From Actinoplanes ianthinogenes (GTDB lineage Bacteria > Actinomycetota > Actinomycetes > Mycobacteriales > Micromonosporaceae): a stretch of DNA of 64,000 nucleotides. The notes under the pieces were generated by a model. The model was not told the origin of the DNA and did not search any database. It saw only the letters and a list, made by a program, of their open reading frames with translations. A program made the translations under genes and the position numbers. Of the stretch, positions 43,541-50,756 are shown one piece after another. Location of the stretch: assembly GCF_018324205.1 (NCBI RefSeq), contig NZ_AP023356.1:6263501-6327500 (forward strand), read 5' to 3'. The number at the start of each line of letters is the position of its first letter. Position 1 is the first letter of the stretch.

Positions 43541-44209
43541 TCAGGCGGCCCGGCGCAGCGTGGAGAGCTGACGGGGCACCAGAGGCTTGCCGGTGGCCCG
43601 GCTCACGGTCGCGGCCAGCATCTCCTGCACCCGCTCCGGGTCCGGCAGCGCCCAGCCCACCTGCCCGGGTGCGATCACCCAGCGCACCGGGCCCTCCACC
43701 AGCCGGCTCGGTGGTGCCGGGATCCACGAGCCCTGCCCATGGCGGATCACGTCCTGGCGCAGGTCGAGTTCGGCCCGCAGCGGGCAGCCGGGCCGGACCA
43801 GGAACATCCAGCGACCGGCCGCGGTGACCGCGACCGGTCCGGCCGTGTCGTCCGGCCGGTCGGCGACCGGCCGGCCCAGCGCGGCCGGCACCTCCAGCAC
43901 GTCGAAGGCGTCGCCGGTGGTGAGCAGCACGTTGTGCGGCCGGTGCCGCCACCACCCGGCCACCCGGCCGGGATCGGTGGTGGCCGACTCGGCGAGGGAG
44001 TCGACGGCCGGATGGCATCCGGTGATCGGGCAGCCGGGGCGCCCGCAGTCGAAACGCGGACCGGTCAGGACGGCGCCGGGCGCGACCGCCCAGCCGTGTC
44101 CGGCGAATGCCTGTGCGGCCCGGCGCAGGCGCACCCGGTCGAGGCGGTCGAGAAGCGACGGTGGGACGAATGGCTGACGGACGAACGGCTGACGGTTGGT
44201 CCACTGCAT
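43541..44209 (-). CDS. Primase-polymerase-like protein (possibly inactive)
   Basis: A 222-residue protein starting MQWTNRQPFVRQPFVPPSLL behind GGGGGAATCAGGCC. The layout AAQAFAGHGWAVAPGAVLTG, then FDCGRPGCPITGCHPAVDS and WWRHRPHNVLLTTGDAFDVL matches the bifunctional DNA primase/polymerase N-terminal family, including the Cys/His cluster. The usual catalytic V-x-D-x-D appears as DVLEVP, so metal-binding acids seem incomplete and the protein may be a binding or regulatory derivative. It is divergent from the HTH-TPR regulator, with a palindromic motif between them. Confidence 0.65.
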   Translation of the reverse strand: MQWTNRQPFVRQPFVPPSLLDRLDRVRLRRAAQAFAGHGWAVAPGAVLTGPRFDCGRPGCPITGCHPAVDSLAESATTDPGRVAGWWRHRPHNVLLTTGDAFDVLEVPAALGRPVADRPDDTAGPVAVTAAGRWMFLVRPGCPLRAELDLRQDVIRHGQGSWIPAPPSRLVEGPVRWVIAPGQVGWALPDPERVQEMLAATVSRATGKPLVPRQLSTLRRAA

Positions 44210-44309
44210 GGCCTGATTCCCCCAGGATCCGGTTCTGCTGCCGTCAAATCGGGTTTCGGAGCCGTATCCCAGCGCGATGAACGTCGTTGGGCCGGTCAGA
44301 TCCACCCTT

Positions 44310-44323
44310 TGCAACTTGCACAA
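44310..44323. promoter_or_regulatory. Palindromic TGCAACTTGCACAA motif between divergent genes
   Basis: TGCAACTTGCACAA contains TGCAA-C-TTGCA. It lies 101 bp from the prim-pol-like start and 129 bp from the HTH regulator start. The identical 14-mer occurs at 55301-55314 between two other divergent genes. It could be an operator for the HTH-TPR regulator next to it. Confidence 0.4.
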
Positions 44324-44451
44324 AAACTACGAGCATCGGTGAGCAGGCGATCACACACGTTGTGCGATCTGTGCGAACGTGAGCGGTTCAGACTGCAAGC
44401 CACCGGATGGCTCACCGGCGGATGGGCCGCCGGGTGAGTGGGGGAGGCACC

Positions 44452-45678
44452 GTGGACGAGCTGCCGATCGGCCGCCGCGTCGCCTACTGGCGGGGCAGGC
44501 GCAAGATGTCCCAGCAGGTCTTCGCAGACCGGCTGGGCAAGAGCAAGAGCTGGGTCGACAAGGTGGAGCGGGGGGTCCGCCGGCTCGACAAGTTCTCAGT
44601 GGTTTACGACATCGCGGACGTGCTCCAGGTCGACGTCCAGCTGCTGCTGGGCAAGGAGGTGGAGCGCAAACCAGAGACGCAGAACTGTATCGACCAGGTT
44701 GAGGTCGAGGAGATTCGAGCAGCTCTGGAGCGATATGACCAGATGAGCGCGTTCTTCCAGGCGGTGCCGCAATCACCACCGCTGGCGGAGATGCACAAAG
44801 CGGTCAGTCACGCGTGGCTGACCTACCAGCACGCGAAGTACGGCGTCCTGGCCCGCGCGCTGCCCAAGCTGCTGCGCGACGCCCAGGCGGCGGACAGCGC
44901 GCACGCCAACAGTGAGCAGGCCCCGAAGGCGGCGCACCTGCTCGGGCAGGTCTACCAGATCGCCTCCTCGGCGCTGCGGAAAGTCGGTGAGCACGAGCTC
45001 TCCTGGCTGGCCGCGGACCGATCGATCGCGGTCTCCCAGCGGGCCGGCGACCAGCTGCTGGCCGGGCTCGCCAGTTACCGCGTGGGCAGCGCGCTGCTGG
45101 CCCTGGGCCGGGTGCGCCCGTCCCTCGAGGTCAACGTGAACATCGCGAACCGGCTCGCCCCCGGACCGTCCCGGCCCGAGGCGGAGCAGCTCTCGGTGTA
45201 CGGGATGCTGCTGCTCAACGGGGCGATGTCGGCCTCCCGGATCGGCGACAGCGCGACCGTCCGGGACCTGCTCAGCGGTGCCGAGCAGGCCGCGCTGGAG
45301 CTGGGCGGCGACTTCAACCACTACTGGACGTCCTTCGGCCCGACCAACGTGCAGCTGCACCGTTGCGCCACGGCGGTGGAGCTCGGCGACGGGCGTACCG
45401 CGGTGGAGACGCACGAGCGGATGGAGAAAGCCGGGTTCCACGCCATGCTGCCGGAGCGGCGGGCGCATCACTACCTGGACATCGCTCGTGGTTACACACA
45501 GATCGGCGACGTGGAGAAAGCCGGCGAGATGCTGCTGGAGGGCGACCGGCTCGCCCCCTCGGAGATCCGCTGCCGGCCGCTCGCCCACGAAGTCCTTTCC
45601 GACGTGCTGCGCCGGACGCGGGGCACGCCGCCGGCTCCGATCGCGGAGTTGGCCGAACAGATGGGAGTCGGCGTATGA
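44452..45678 (+). CDS. XRE-type helix-turn-helix regulator with TPR-like C-terminal domain
   Basis: A 408-residue protein started at GTG 44452 behind GGGGGAGGCACC. The N-terminal helix-turn-helix reads RVAYWRGRRKMSQQVFADRL then GKSKSWVDKVERGVRRLDKF. Residues 110-400 are helical repeats (HLLGQVYQIASSALRKVGEH, AGLASYRVGSALLALGRVRP, YLDIARGYTQIGDVEKAGEM), as in regulators that sense peptides or partner proteins. It is followed after 16 bp by a flavoprotein gene and then by the nif3 block. This HTH-TPR/flavoprotein pair recurs in actinobacteria as far as I recall, with no known function. Confidence 0.8.
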   Translation: MDELPIGRRVAYWRGRRKMSQQVFADRLGKSKSWVDKVERGVRRLDKFSVVYDIADVLQVDVQLLLGKEVERKPETQNCIDQVEVEEIRAALERYDQMSAFFQAVPQSPPLAEMHKAVSHAWLTYQHAKYGVLARALPKLLRDAQAADSAHANSEQAPKAAHLLGQVYQIASSALRKVGEHELSWLAADRSIAVSQRAGDQLLAGLASYRVGSALLALGRVRPSLEVNVNIANRLAPGPSRPEAEQLSVYGMLLLNGAMSASRIGDSATVRDLLSGAEQAALELGGDFNHYWTSFGPTNVQLHRCATAVELGDGRTAVETHERMEKAGFHAMLPERRAHHYLDIARGYTQIGDVEKAGEMLLEGDRLAPSEIRCRPLAHEVLSDVLRRTRGTPPAPIAELAEQMGVGV

Positions 45679-45694
45679 GGTGGGTCCGCGCGTG

Positions 45695-46279
45695 ATGACG
45701 GGTAACCCCTCACCCGGTGTGCTGTACGTCCTCGTGTGCGGCTCACCGATGGCCCGGGACGTCGGAATTCTGGTCGGCATGGCCCAGCGGGACGGCTGGG
45801 AGGTCTGTGTGATCACGACCCCGGACGGTCGCAAGTTCGTCGACGTACCGGCCTTGCAGACCCAGACCGGACATCCGGTACGCACCTTCTACAAGAGTCC
45901 CGGCGACCCGGACGTGTTGCCGCCGGCGGACGCGATGATCGTCGCGCCGGCCACGGTCAACACGGTGAACAAGTGGGCCGCCGGGATCACCGACACGCTG
46001 GTGCTCGGCCTCCTCGTGGAGGGCTACGGGTACGGCGTGCCGACGGCCGTGGTGCCGTACACCAACAAGGTCATGGCCCTGCACCCGGCGCTGCACGAGA
46101 GTCTCGCCAAGCTCCGGGACTGGGGCGTGCACGTGCTCTACGGCGAGGACGTGTGCCGGCTCGGCGGCCCGGGGCAGACCGACCGGTTCCGCGGCCAGTT
46201 CCCCTGGCGCCGGGCTCTGCAGGCGGTCAGCAATCCGATCACGGCGGCGAGCCGAGTCGAGCCTGGGGCGGTTTCCTAG
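45695..46279 (+). CDS. Flavoprotein (HFCD / phosphopantothenoylcysteine decarboxylase-like)
   Basis: A 194-residue single-domain protein starting MTGNPSPGVLYVLVCGSPMA. It has the Flavoprotein-family FMN fold: an N-terminal glycine/serine turn (VCGSPMARDVGILVG), and ADAMIVAPATVNTVNKWAAG followed by ITDTLVLGLL, equivalent to the PASANTxxKxAxGxAD motif. Members include decarboxylases of cysteine adducts and prenyl-FMN synthases. With the HTH-TPR regulator 16 bp upstream it may form a two-gene redox or FMN-sensing unit (inference). GTG 45692 is an alternative start. Confidence 0.8.
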   Translation: MTGNPSPGVLYVLVCGSPMARDVGILVGMAQRDGWEVCVITTPDGRKFVDVPALQTQTGHPVRTFYKSPGDPDVLPPADAMIVAPATVNTVNKWAAGITDTLVLGLLVEGYGYGVPTAVVPYTNKVMALHPALHESLAKLRDWGVHVLYGEDVCRLGGPGQTDRFRGQFPWRRALQAVSNPITAASRVEPGAVS

Positions 46280-46284
46280 CCAAG

Positions 46285-46290
46285 TAGAGT
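46285..46290 (+). promoter_or_regulatory. -10 element for the short ORF before nif3
   Basis: TAGAGT ends eight bases before GTG 46299, spacing typical of a leaderless actinobacterial transcript. It implies an internal promoter for the nif3 block. Confidence 0.4.
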
Positions 46291-46298
46291 TTGCGGGC

Positions 46299-46364
46299 GT
46301 GACCGACTGCACCCCGAGGCGCCGCAGCGCGCCGGACAGCCTGACCGGCGAGGTGACGCGGTGA
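46299..46364 (+). CDS. Possible 21-residue leader ORF coupled to nif3
   Basis: A GTG-started ORF reading VTDCTPRRRSAPDSLTGEVT and one more Arg, whose TGA overlaps the nif3 GTG by 4 bp. It is preceded by a -10-like TAGAGT at leaderless distance. It could couple translation into nif3, or sense Cys/Arg supply given the single Cys and RRR run. It may also be fortuitous; there is no composition-based proof at this length. Confidence 0.35.
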   Translation: MTDCTPRRRSAPDSLTGEVTR

Positions 46365-47212
46365 CCGGCCCGGTCGGCGTGCCGACCGTTCGTCAGGTGG
46401 TGGACGCCCTGGACGGGCGTTATCCCCGGGCCTGGGCGGAGTCCTGGGACCGGGTCGGCCTGGTGCTCGGCGAGTTCGAGCACGCCGTCTCCCGCGTCCT
46501 CTGCGTGGTGGACTGCGTGCCGGAGACCGTCGACCAGGCTCTCGCGGCCGGTGCCGACCTGATCGTCGCCCACCACCCCCTGCTGCTGAAGCCGGTGTCC
46601 TCGTTCGCCCCGGACACGTTCAAGGGGCGGATCGTGCACCGGCTGATCCGTGCCGAGGTGGCGCTGTACACCGCGCACACCAACGCGGACGTGGCCAGCC
46701 CCGGCGTCTCCGACGCGCTCGCCGCCCGGCTCGGCCTGACCGGGCTGCGCCCGCTGGCGCCGGCCGAGGGCGCCGCCGCCGGTGAGGGCCGCGGCGTGGG
46801 CCGGATCGGCGACCTCCCCGAGCCGCTCGCCCTGGCCGATCTCACCGCGCTGGCCGCCGACCGCCTGCCGGCCACCGCCGCCGGGGTGCGTGCCGCCGGC
46901 GACCCGCGCCGGGTGATCCGCACGGTCGCGGTCTGCGGTGGCGCCGGTGACTCTTTCCTGGCCGACGCGGCCCGCGCCGGGGTGGACGCGTATCTTTGCG
47001 CGGACCTGCGGCACCATCCGGTGAGCGAGCACCTCGCGAACGACGGACCGGCGTTGCTCGACGCGGCCCACTGGGCCACCGAGCGGCCCTGGCTCGACGA
47101 GGTGGCGTCCTGGCTGCGTACTCAGTTCCCCGTCGAAGTGGTGGTGTCCGACCTGGACACGGACCCCTGGACCGTTCATGTCGCTTCTGTGTCGAAGGAG
47201 ACCCACCCGTGA
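46361..47212 (+). CDS. Nif3-like dinuclear metal-centre hexameric protein
   Basis: A 283-residue Nif3/DUF34 family protein. The metal-binding motifs DLIVAHHPLLLKPV (two His), YTAHTNADVA and the C-terminal region CADLRHHPVSEHLANDGPAL, with DAAHWATE, are intact. Members have been described as GTP cyclohydrolase I type 2-like, but the physiological role is debated. It is the first of three genes linked by 4-bp GTGA overlaps (nif3, zinc-ribbon protein, RNase HI fusion), a conserved actinobacterial order. Confidence 0.9.
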   Translation: MTGPVGVPTVRQVVDALDGRYPRAWAESWDRVGLVLGEFEHAVSRVLCVVDCVPETVDQALAAGADLIVAHHPLLLKPVSSFAPDTFKGRIVHRLIRAEVALYTAHTNADVASPGVSDALAARLGLTGLRPLAPAEGAAAGEGRGVGRIGDLPEPLALADLTALAADRLPATAAGVRAAGDPRRVIRTVAVCGGAGDSFLADAARAGVDAYLCADLRHHPVSEHLANDGPALLDAAHWATERPWLDEVASWLRTQFPVEVVVSDLDTDPWTVHVASVSKETHP

Positions 47213-47943
47213 AGGCCGCCCCGGAAGCCCAGCGCCGCTTGCTCGACCTGCAGGCCGTCGACACCGCCCTGGCCCAGCTGGCCCACCGCCGCAAGAGCCT
47301 GCCGGAAATCGCCGAGATCGAGGCGGTGGCCCGGGAGATCTCCGCGCTGGAGGACGAGCGGGTGCGCGCCCAGGTCGCGGTCGACGACCTGGACCGGGAC
47401 ATCTCCCGGTTCGAGAAGGACATCGACCAGGTCCGGCAGCGCAAGGCGAAGGACCAGAAGCAGCTGGACGCGGGCGGCTCGCTGAAGCAGGTCGAGGGCT
47501 TGCAGCACGAGCTGGCCACGCTGAACCGGCGGCAGTCCGAGCTGGAGGACGCCGAGCTGGAGCTGATGGAGCAGCGCGAGGCCGCGGCCGCCGCGCTGAC
47601 CGAGGTGCAGGACCGGATCACCGCGGCGGTGCACCGGCGTGCCGACGCCGAGCGGCGCCGCGACGAGACGTCCGCCGAGATCGTCAAGGAGCAGGAGTTC
47701 AAGGCGGCCGCCCGCGGCCCGCTGGCCAACGACCTGCCCGCCGACCTGGTCACCCTGTACGACAAGATCCGCACCGAGACCGGGATGGGCGCGGCGCTGG
47801 TCTACGCCGGTCGCTGCGGCGCCTGCCGGATCGAGCTGTACGGCGCCGACCTGAACCGGGTGAAGTCGGCGCCGGCCGACGAGGTGGTGCGCTGCGAGGA
47901 GTGCCGCCGGATCATGGTGCGCACCTCGGAGTCGGGCCTGTGA
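47209..47943 (+). CDS. Coiled-coil protein with C4-type zinc ribbon
   Basis: A 244-residue protein started at GTG 47209, overlapping nif3 by 4 bp. A long antiparallel coiled coil fills residues about 5-170 (LEDERVRAQVAVDDLDRDIS, QVEGLQHELATLNRRQSELE). A C4 zinc ribbon follows with CGACRIEL and CEECRRIMV, four cysteines in two CxxC knuckles. The family (related to CT398-like and Rv2229c proteins) is thought to bind nucleic acid. The tight link to Nif3 and RNase HI suggests RNA or RNA-DNA hybrid metabolism (inference). Confidence 0.88.
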   Translation: MKAAPEAQRRLLDLQAVDTALAQLAHRRKSLPEIAEIEAVAREISALEDERVRAQVAVDDLDRDISRFEKDIDQVRQRKAKDQKQLDAGGSLKQVEGLQHELATLNRRQSELEDAELELMEQREAAAAALTEVQDRITAAVHRRADAERRRDETSAEIVKEQEFKAAARGPLANDLPADLVTLYDKIRTETGMGAALVYAGRCGACRIELYGADLNRVKSAPADEVVRCEECRRIMVRTSESGL

Positions 47944-49031
47944 GCGGTGACCTGCGGGTTGTCGTCGAGGCGGACGGCGGGTCGCGGGGCAACCCCGGCC
48001 CGGCCGGGTACGGCGCGGTGGTCAAGGACACCGACGGCGAGGTCCTGCTGGAACGCTTCGCCGCGCTGGGTACGACCACGAACAACGTCGCGGAGTACTC
48101 GGGGCTGATCGCCGGCCTGCGCGCCGCGCTCGAGCTGAACGCCACCCGGGTGGACGTCCGGATGGACTCCAAGCTGGTGATCGAGCAGATGGCCGGCCGC
48201 TGGCAGATCAAACACCCGGGGCTCCGGCCGCTGGCCGCCGAGGCGGCCGGCCTGGTCGCCAAGTTCCGGGAGGTCACCTGGAGCTGGATCCCGCGGGAGC
48301 GGAACAGGGACGCGGACGCCCTGGCCAACCGGGCGATGGACGGCGAGACCGAGTCCGCGCGCGAGCCACGGGAGGCGCCGGCGCCGAAGTCCTGGGCGCC
48401 GCCCGAGCTGGAGAACGCCACCCGGCTGATCCTGGTCCGGCACGGCGCGACCGCGATGACCGCGCAGGGCCGGTACTCCGGGCGCGGCGACGTGCCGCTC
48501 ACCGACGAGGGCGAGGCGCAGGCGATGGCCGCGGCCGGCCGGGTCGCCGGGCTGTCCCGGGACGTCGGCGCGGTGCTGACCTCGCCGCTGGCCCGCTGCG
48601 TGCGGACCGCCGAGCTGATCGCCGCCGAGGTGGGCGGGGTGCCGGTGACCGTGCTGGACGACCTGATCGAGTGCGACTTCGGGCTGTGGGAGGGCAAGAC
48701 CTTCGCCGAGGTGCAGGAGGGCTGGCCGCGGGAGATGACCGCGTGGCTGGAGTCGACCAGTGTGGCGCCGCCGCAGGGGGAGTCGTTCAAGGCGGTGGCC
48801 AAGCGGGTGCGCGGCGCCCTGGCGACGATCATGCAGGCGTACCCGGGGCAGACCGTGGTGGTGGTCTCGCACGTCTCGCCGATCAAACTGATCCTCCGGG
48901 ACGCGCTCGCGGCCGGTGACGCGTTCCTGCACCGGCTGTTTCTGGACGCAGCGGGCGTTTCCACCATGGACGTCTGGCCTGATGGCAACATCGCGGTCCG
49001 GTCGGTGAACGAGACCGCCCATCTTCGATAG
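47940..49031 (+). CDS. Bifunctional RNase HI / histidine acid phosphatase
   Basis: A 363-residue fusion like M. tuberculosis Rv2228c. The N-terminal RNase HI domain (about 1-140) has the acidic active site: Asp in EADGGSRGNPGPAGYG, Glu in NNVAEYSGL, Asp in RMDSKLVIEQM and Asp in NRDADALAN. A proline linker leads to a phosphoglycerate-mutase-like domain with LILVRHGATAMTAQGRYSGR, ECDFGLWEGKTF and the second catalytic His in VVVSHVSPIKL. The family degrades RNA in hybrids and may act as alpha-ribazole phosphatase (CobC-like). GTG 47940 overlaps the previous stop by 4 bp. Confidence 0.93.
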   Translation: MSGDLRVVVEADGGSRGNPGPAGYGAVVKDTDGEVLLERFAALGTTTNNVAEYSGLIAGLRAALELNATRVDVRMDSKLVIEQMAGRWQIKHPGLRPLAAEAAGLVAKFREVTWSWIPRERNRDADALANRAMDGETESAREPREAPAPKSWAPPELENATRLILVRHGATAMTAQGRYSGRGDVPLTDEGEAQAMAAAGRVAGLSRDVGAVLTSPLARCVRTAELIAAEVGGVPVTVLDDLIECDFGLWEGKTFAEVQEGWPREMTAWLESTSVAPPQGESFKAVAKRVRGALATIMQAYPGQTVVVVSHVSPIKLILRDALAAGDAFLHRLFLDAAGVSTMDVWPDGNIAVRSVNETAHLR

Positions 49032-49037
49032 AAAGCA

Positions 49038-49097
49038 TTGACCCTCCCAGGGCGAAACGTTTAGTTTCCTCGATCAGGAAACGTTCTTAACCGTTTC
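49038..49097 (+). promoter_or_regulatory. Chitinase promoter with overlapping operator-like palindromes
   Basis: TTGACC (49038-49043) and TAGTTT (49062-49067) lie 18 bases apart. Overlapping and following the -10 are GTTTCCT-CGATC-AGGAAAC (49064-49082) and GAAACG-N8-CGTTTC (49078-49097), plus GAAACGTTT at 49054-49062. AAACGTTT cores are typical of LacI-family operators, so repression by a sugar-responsive LacI-type protein is likely (inference). Confidence 0.6.
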
Positions 49098-49112
49098 GCT
49101 CCTGGGGGGCTC

Positions 49113-50393
49113 ATGAAGGGTTTCACCCGCGGTCTCGTCGCGATCACCGCGGCCGTCACCGCCGTCGTGGCGGGAGCGCCCGCACCCGCCTCTGCATCCA
49201 ATAAATACGTCAAAGTTGGATATTTCACTCAGTGGGGCATCTACGGCCGCGACTTCCAGCTGGCCAAGGTGCAGAACTCGGGCGCCGCTGCCCAGCTCAC
49301 CCACCTCAACTACGCGTTCGGCCCGGTGACCGCGGACGGCGTCTGCGCCTCCGCCGACCCGTGGGCCGACTGGCAGACCCCGTTCTCCGACGCGAACAGT
49401 GTGGACGGTGTCGGTGACGTGGCCGGCCAGCCGATGGCCGGCAACCTGAACCAGCTCGCCGAGCTCAAGAAGAAGAACCCGAAGCTGCGGGTGCTCATCT
49501 CGCTGGGTGGCTGGAGCGGCTCGGCGTACTTCTCGGACGCGGCCCTGACCGACGCCTCCCGCAAGAAGCTGGTGTCGTCCTGTGTCGACCTCTGGATCAA
49601 GGGCAATCTGCCCGGCCTGGCCGAGGGCGTGGCGGGCGGCATCTTCGACGGCGTCGACCTGGACTGGGAGTGGCCCGGGTCGGCCGGCAACGCCGGCAAC
49701 GTGATCCGGCCCGAGGACAAGCAGAACTTCACCCTGCTCGCCGCGGAGTTCCGGACCCAGCTGGACAAGCTCGGCAAGTCCACCCGCAAGCACTACGACC
49801 TGACCGCGTTCCTGCCGGCCGCCCCGGCCAAGATCGACGCGGGCTTCGAGGCCTCCAAGATCTTCAAGTACCTGGACTTCGGCACCCTCCAGGGTTACGA
49901 CTTCCACGGCACCTGGGAGGCCAGGACCAACCAGCAGTCGGCGCTCCGCGTGCCGGCCGGCGCGCCGGACAACCCGGACTTCTCGGCGGACAACGCGGTC
50001 AACGCCTGGCTGGCCGGCGGCGCGCCGAAGCGCAAGCTGGTGCTCGGCCTGCCGTATTACGGCCAGGGCTGGACCGGGGTGACCGGCGGCGGCAACGGCC
50101 TGTTCCAGCCGGCCACCGGCCCGGCGCCCGGCGTCTTCGCCGCCGGCACCGAGGACTACAAGACCCTCAAGAAACTGCCGGCACAGGGATACACCGTGCA
50201 CCGGGATCTGCGGGCCGGTCACGCCTGGCTCTTCGACGGCACCACCTTCTGGACGTACGACGACCCGGCGGTGCTGCTCCAGAAGACTCTCTACATCCGC
50301 ACCCGTGGCCTCGGTGGCGCGATGATGTGGTCGCTCGACGGTGACGACGAGAACGCGACGCTCACCAAGACCGTGGCGGTGGGTCTGTTCTGA
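49113..50393 (+). CDS. Secreted GH18 chitinase
   Basis: A 426-residue enzyme with a Sec signal peptide (MKGFTRGLVAITAAVTAVVA, cleavage near ASA-SNK). The GH18 barrel shows LRVLISLGGWSGS and the catalytic FDGVDLDWEWPG (D-x2-D-x-D-x-E, Glu186), then LMQGYDFHG-equivalent LGTLQGYDFHGTWE and a closing GGAMMWSLDGDD. It cleaves chitin to oligomers by substrate-assisted catalysis. No separate binding domain is attached. Operator-like palindromes upstream imply induction by chitin breakdown products. The GH3 lipoprotein at 20 kb could act on the products. Confidence 0.93.
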   Translation: MKGFTRGLVAITAAVTAVVAGAPAPASASNKYVKVGYFTQWGIYGRDFQLAKVQNSGAAAQLTHLNYAFGPVTADGVCASADPWADWQTPFSDANSVDGVGDVAGQPMAGNLNQLAELKKKNPKLRVLISLGGWSGSAYFSDAALTDASRKKLVSSCVDLWIKGNLPGLAEGVAGGIFDGVDLDWEWPGSAGNAGNVIRPEDKQNFTLLAAEFRTQLDKLGKSTRKHYDLTAFLPAAPAKIDAGFEASKIFKYLDFGTLQGYDFHGTWEARTNQQSALRVPAGAPDNPDFSADNAVNAWLAGGAPKRKLVLGLPYYGQGWTGVTGGGNGLFQPATGPAPGVFAAGTEDYKTLKKLPAQGYTVHRDLRAGHAWLFDGTTFWTYDDPAVLLQKTLYIRTRGLGGAMMWSLDGDDENATLTKTVAVGLF

Positions 50394-50401
50394 CCTGGGG
50401 T

Positions 50402-50431
50402 GAGGCGGTGTGCCGTTCGGCGCACCGCCTC
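50402..50431 (+). terminator. Hairpin terminator after chitinase
   Basis: GAGGCGGTGTGCC and GGCGCACCGCCTC form a 13-bp stem (one G-T pair) with a four-base loop, nine bases after the stop. Confidence 0.8.
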
Positions 50432-50525
50432 GCCCGTTCGGCGCACTTTGATCGCCAATGCTCCGCCTGTCTCGTTAGCGTGACGGAGACCACACGCACT
50501 GTCTCGCTGTTGAGGGAGGCGGATC

Positions 50526-50756
50526 ATGGCGGAGCCGAAATCCCCACCACCACGTACCGATAGCAGTCCCTGGAACTGGTTGCTGCTGGTGCCGATCGTG
50601 GTGCCGCTGCTGACCCCGTTGTACAACCACGTCGAGCCGCGGCTCGGCGGATTCCCGCTCTTCTACTGGCTGCAACTCGCCTTCATCCTGCTCGGCGTCG
50701 GCACCACCACGCTGGTCTACCAGATGACCAGGCGGAAGCGGGGTGACCGGCCGTGA
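50526..50756 (+). CDS. DUF3311 small membrane protein
   Basis: A 76-residue protein starting MAEPKSPPPRTDSSPWNWLL with GGGAGGCGGATC upstream. Two helices are clear: LLLVPIVVPLLTPLYN and FYWLQLAFILLGVGTTTLVY, ending in TRRKRGDRP. DUF3311 proteins are usually encoded immediately before monocarboxylate-type sodium:solute symporters and are taken to be their small subunit. The stop overlaps the symporter GTG by 4 bp. Confidence 0.88.
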   Translation: MAEPKSPPPRTDSSPWNWLLLVPIVVPLLTPLYNHVEPRLGGFPLFYWLQLAFILLGVGTTTLVYQMTRRKRGDRP

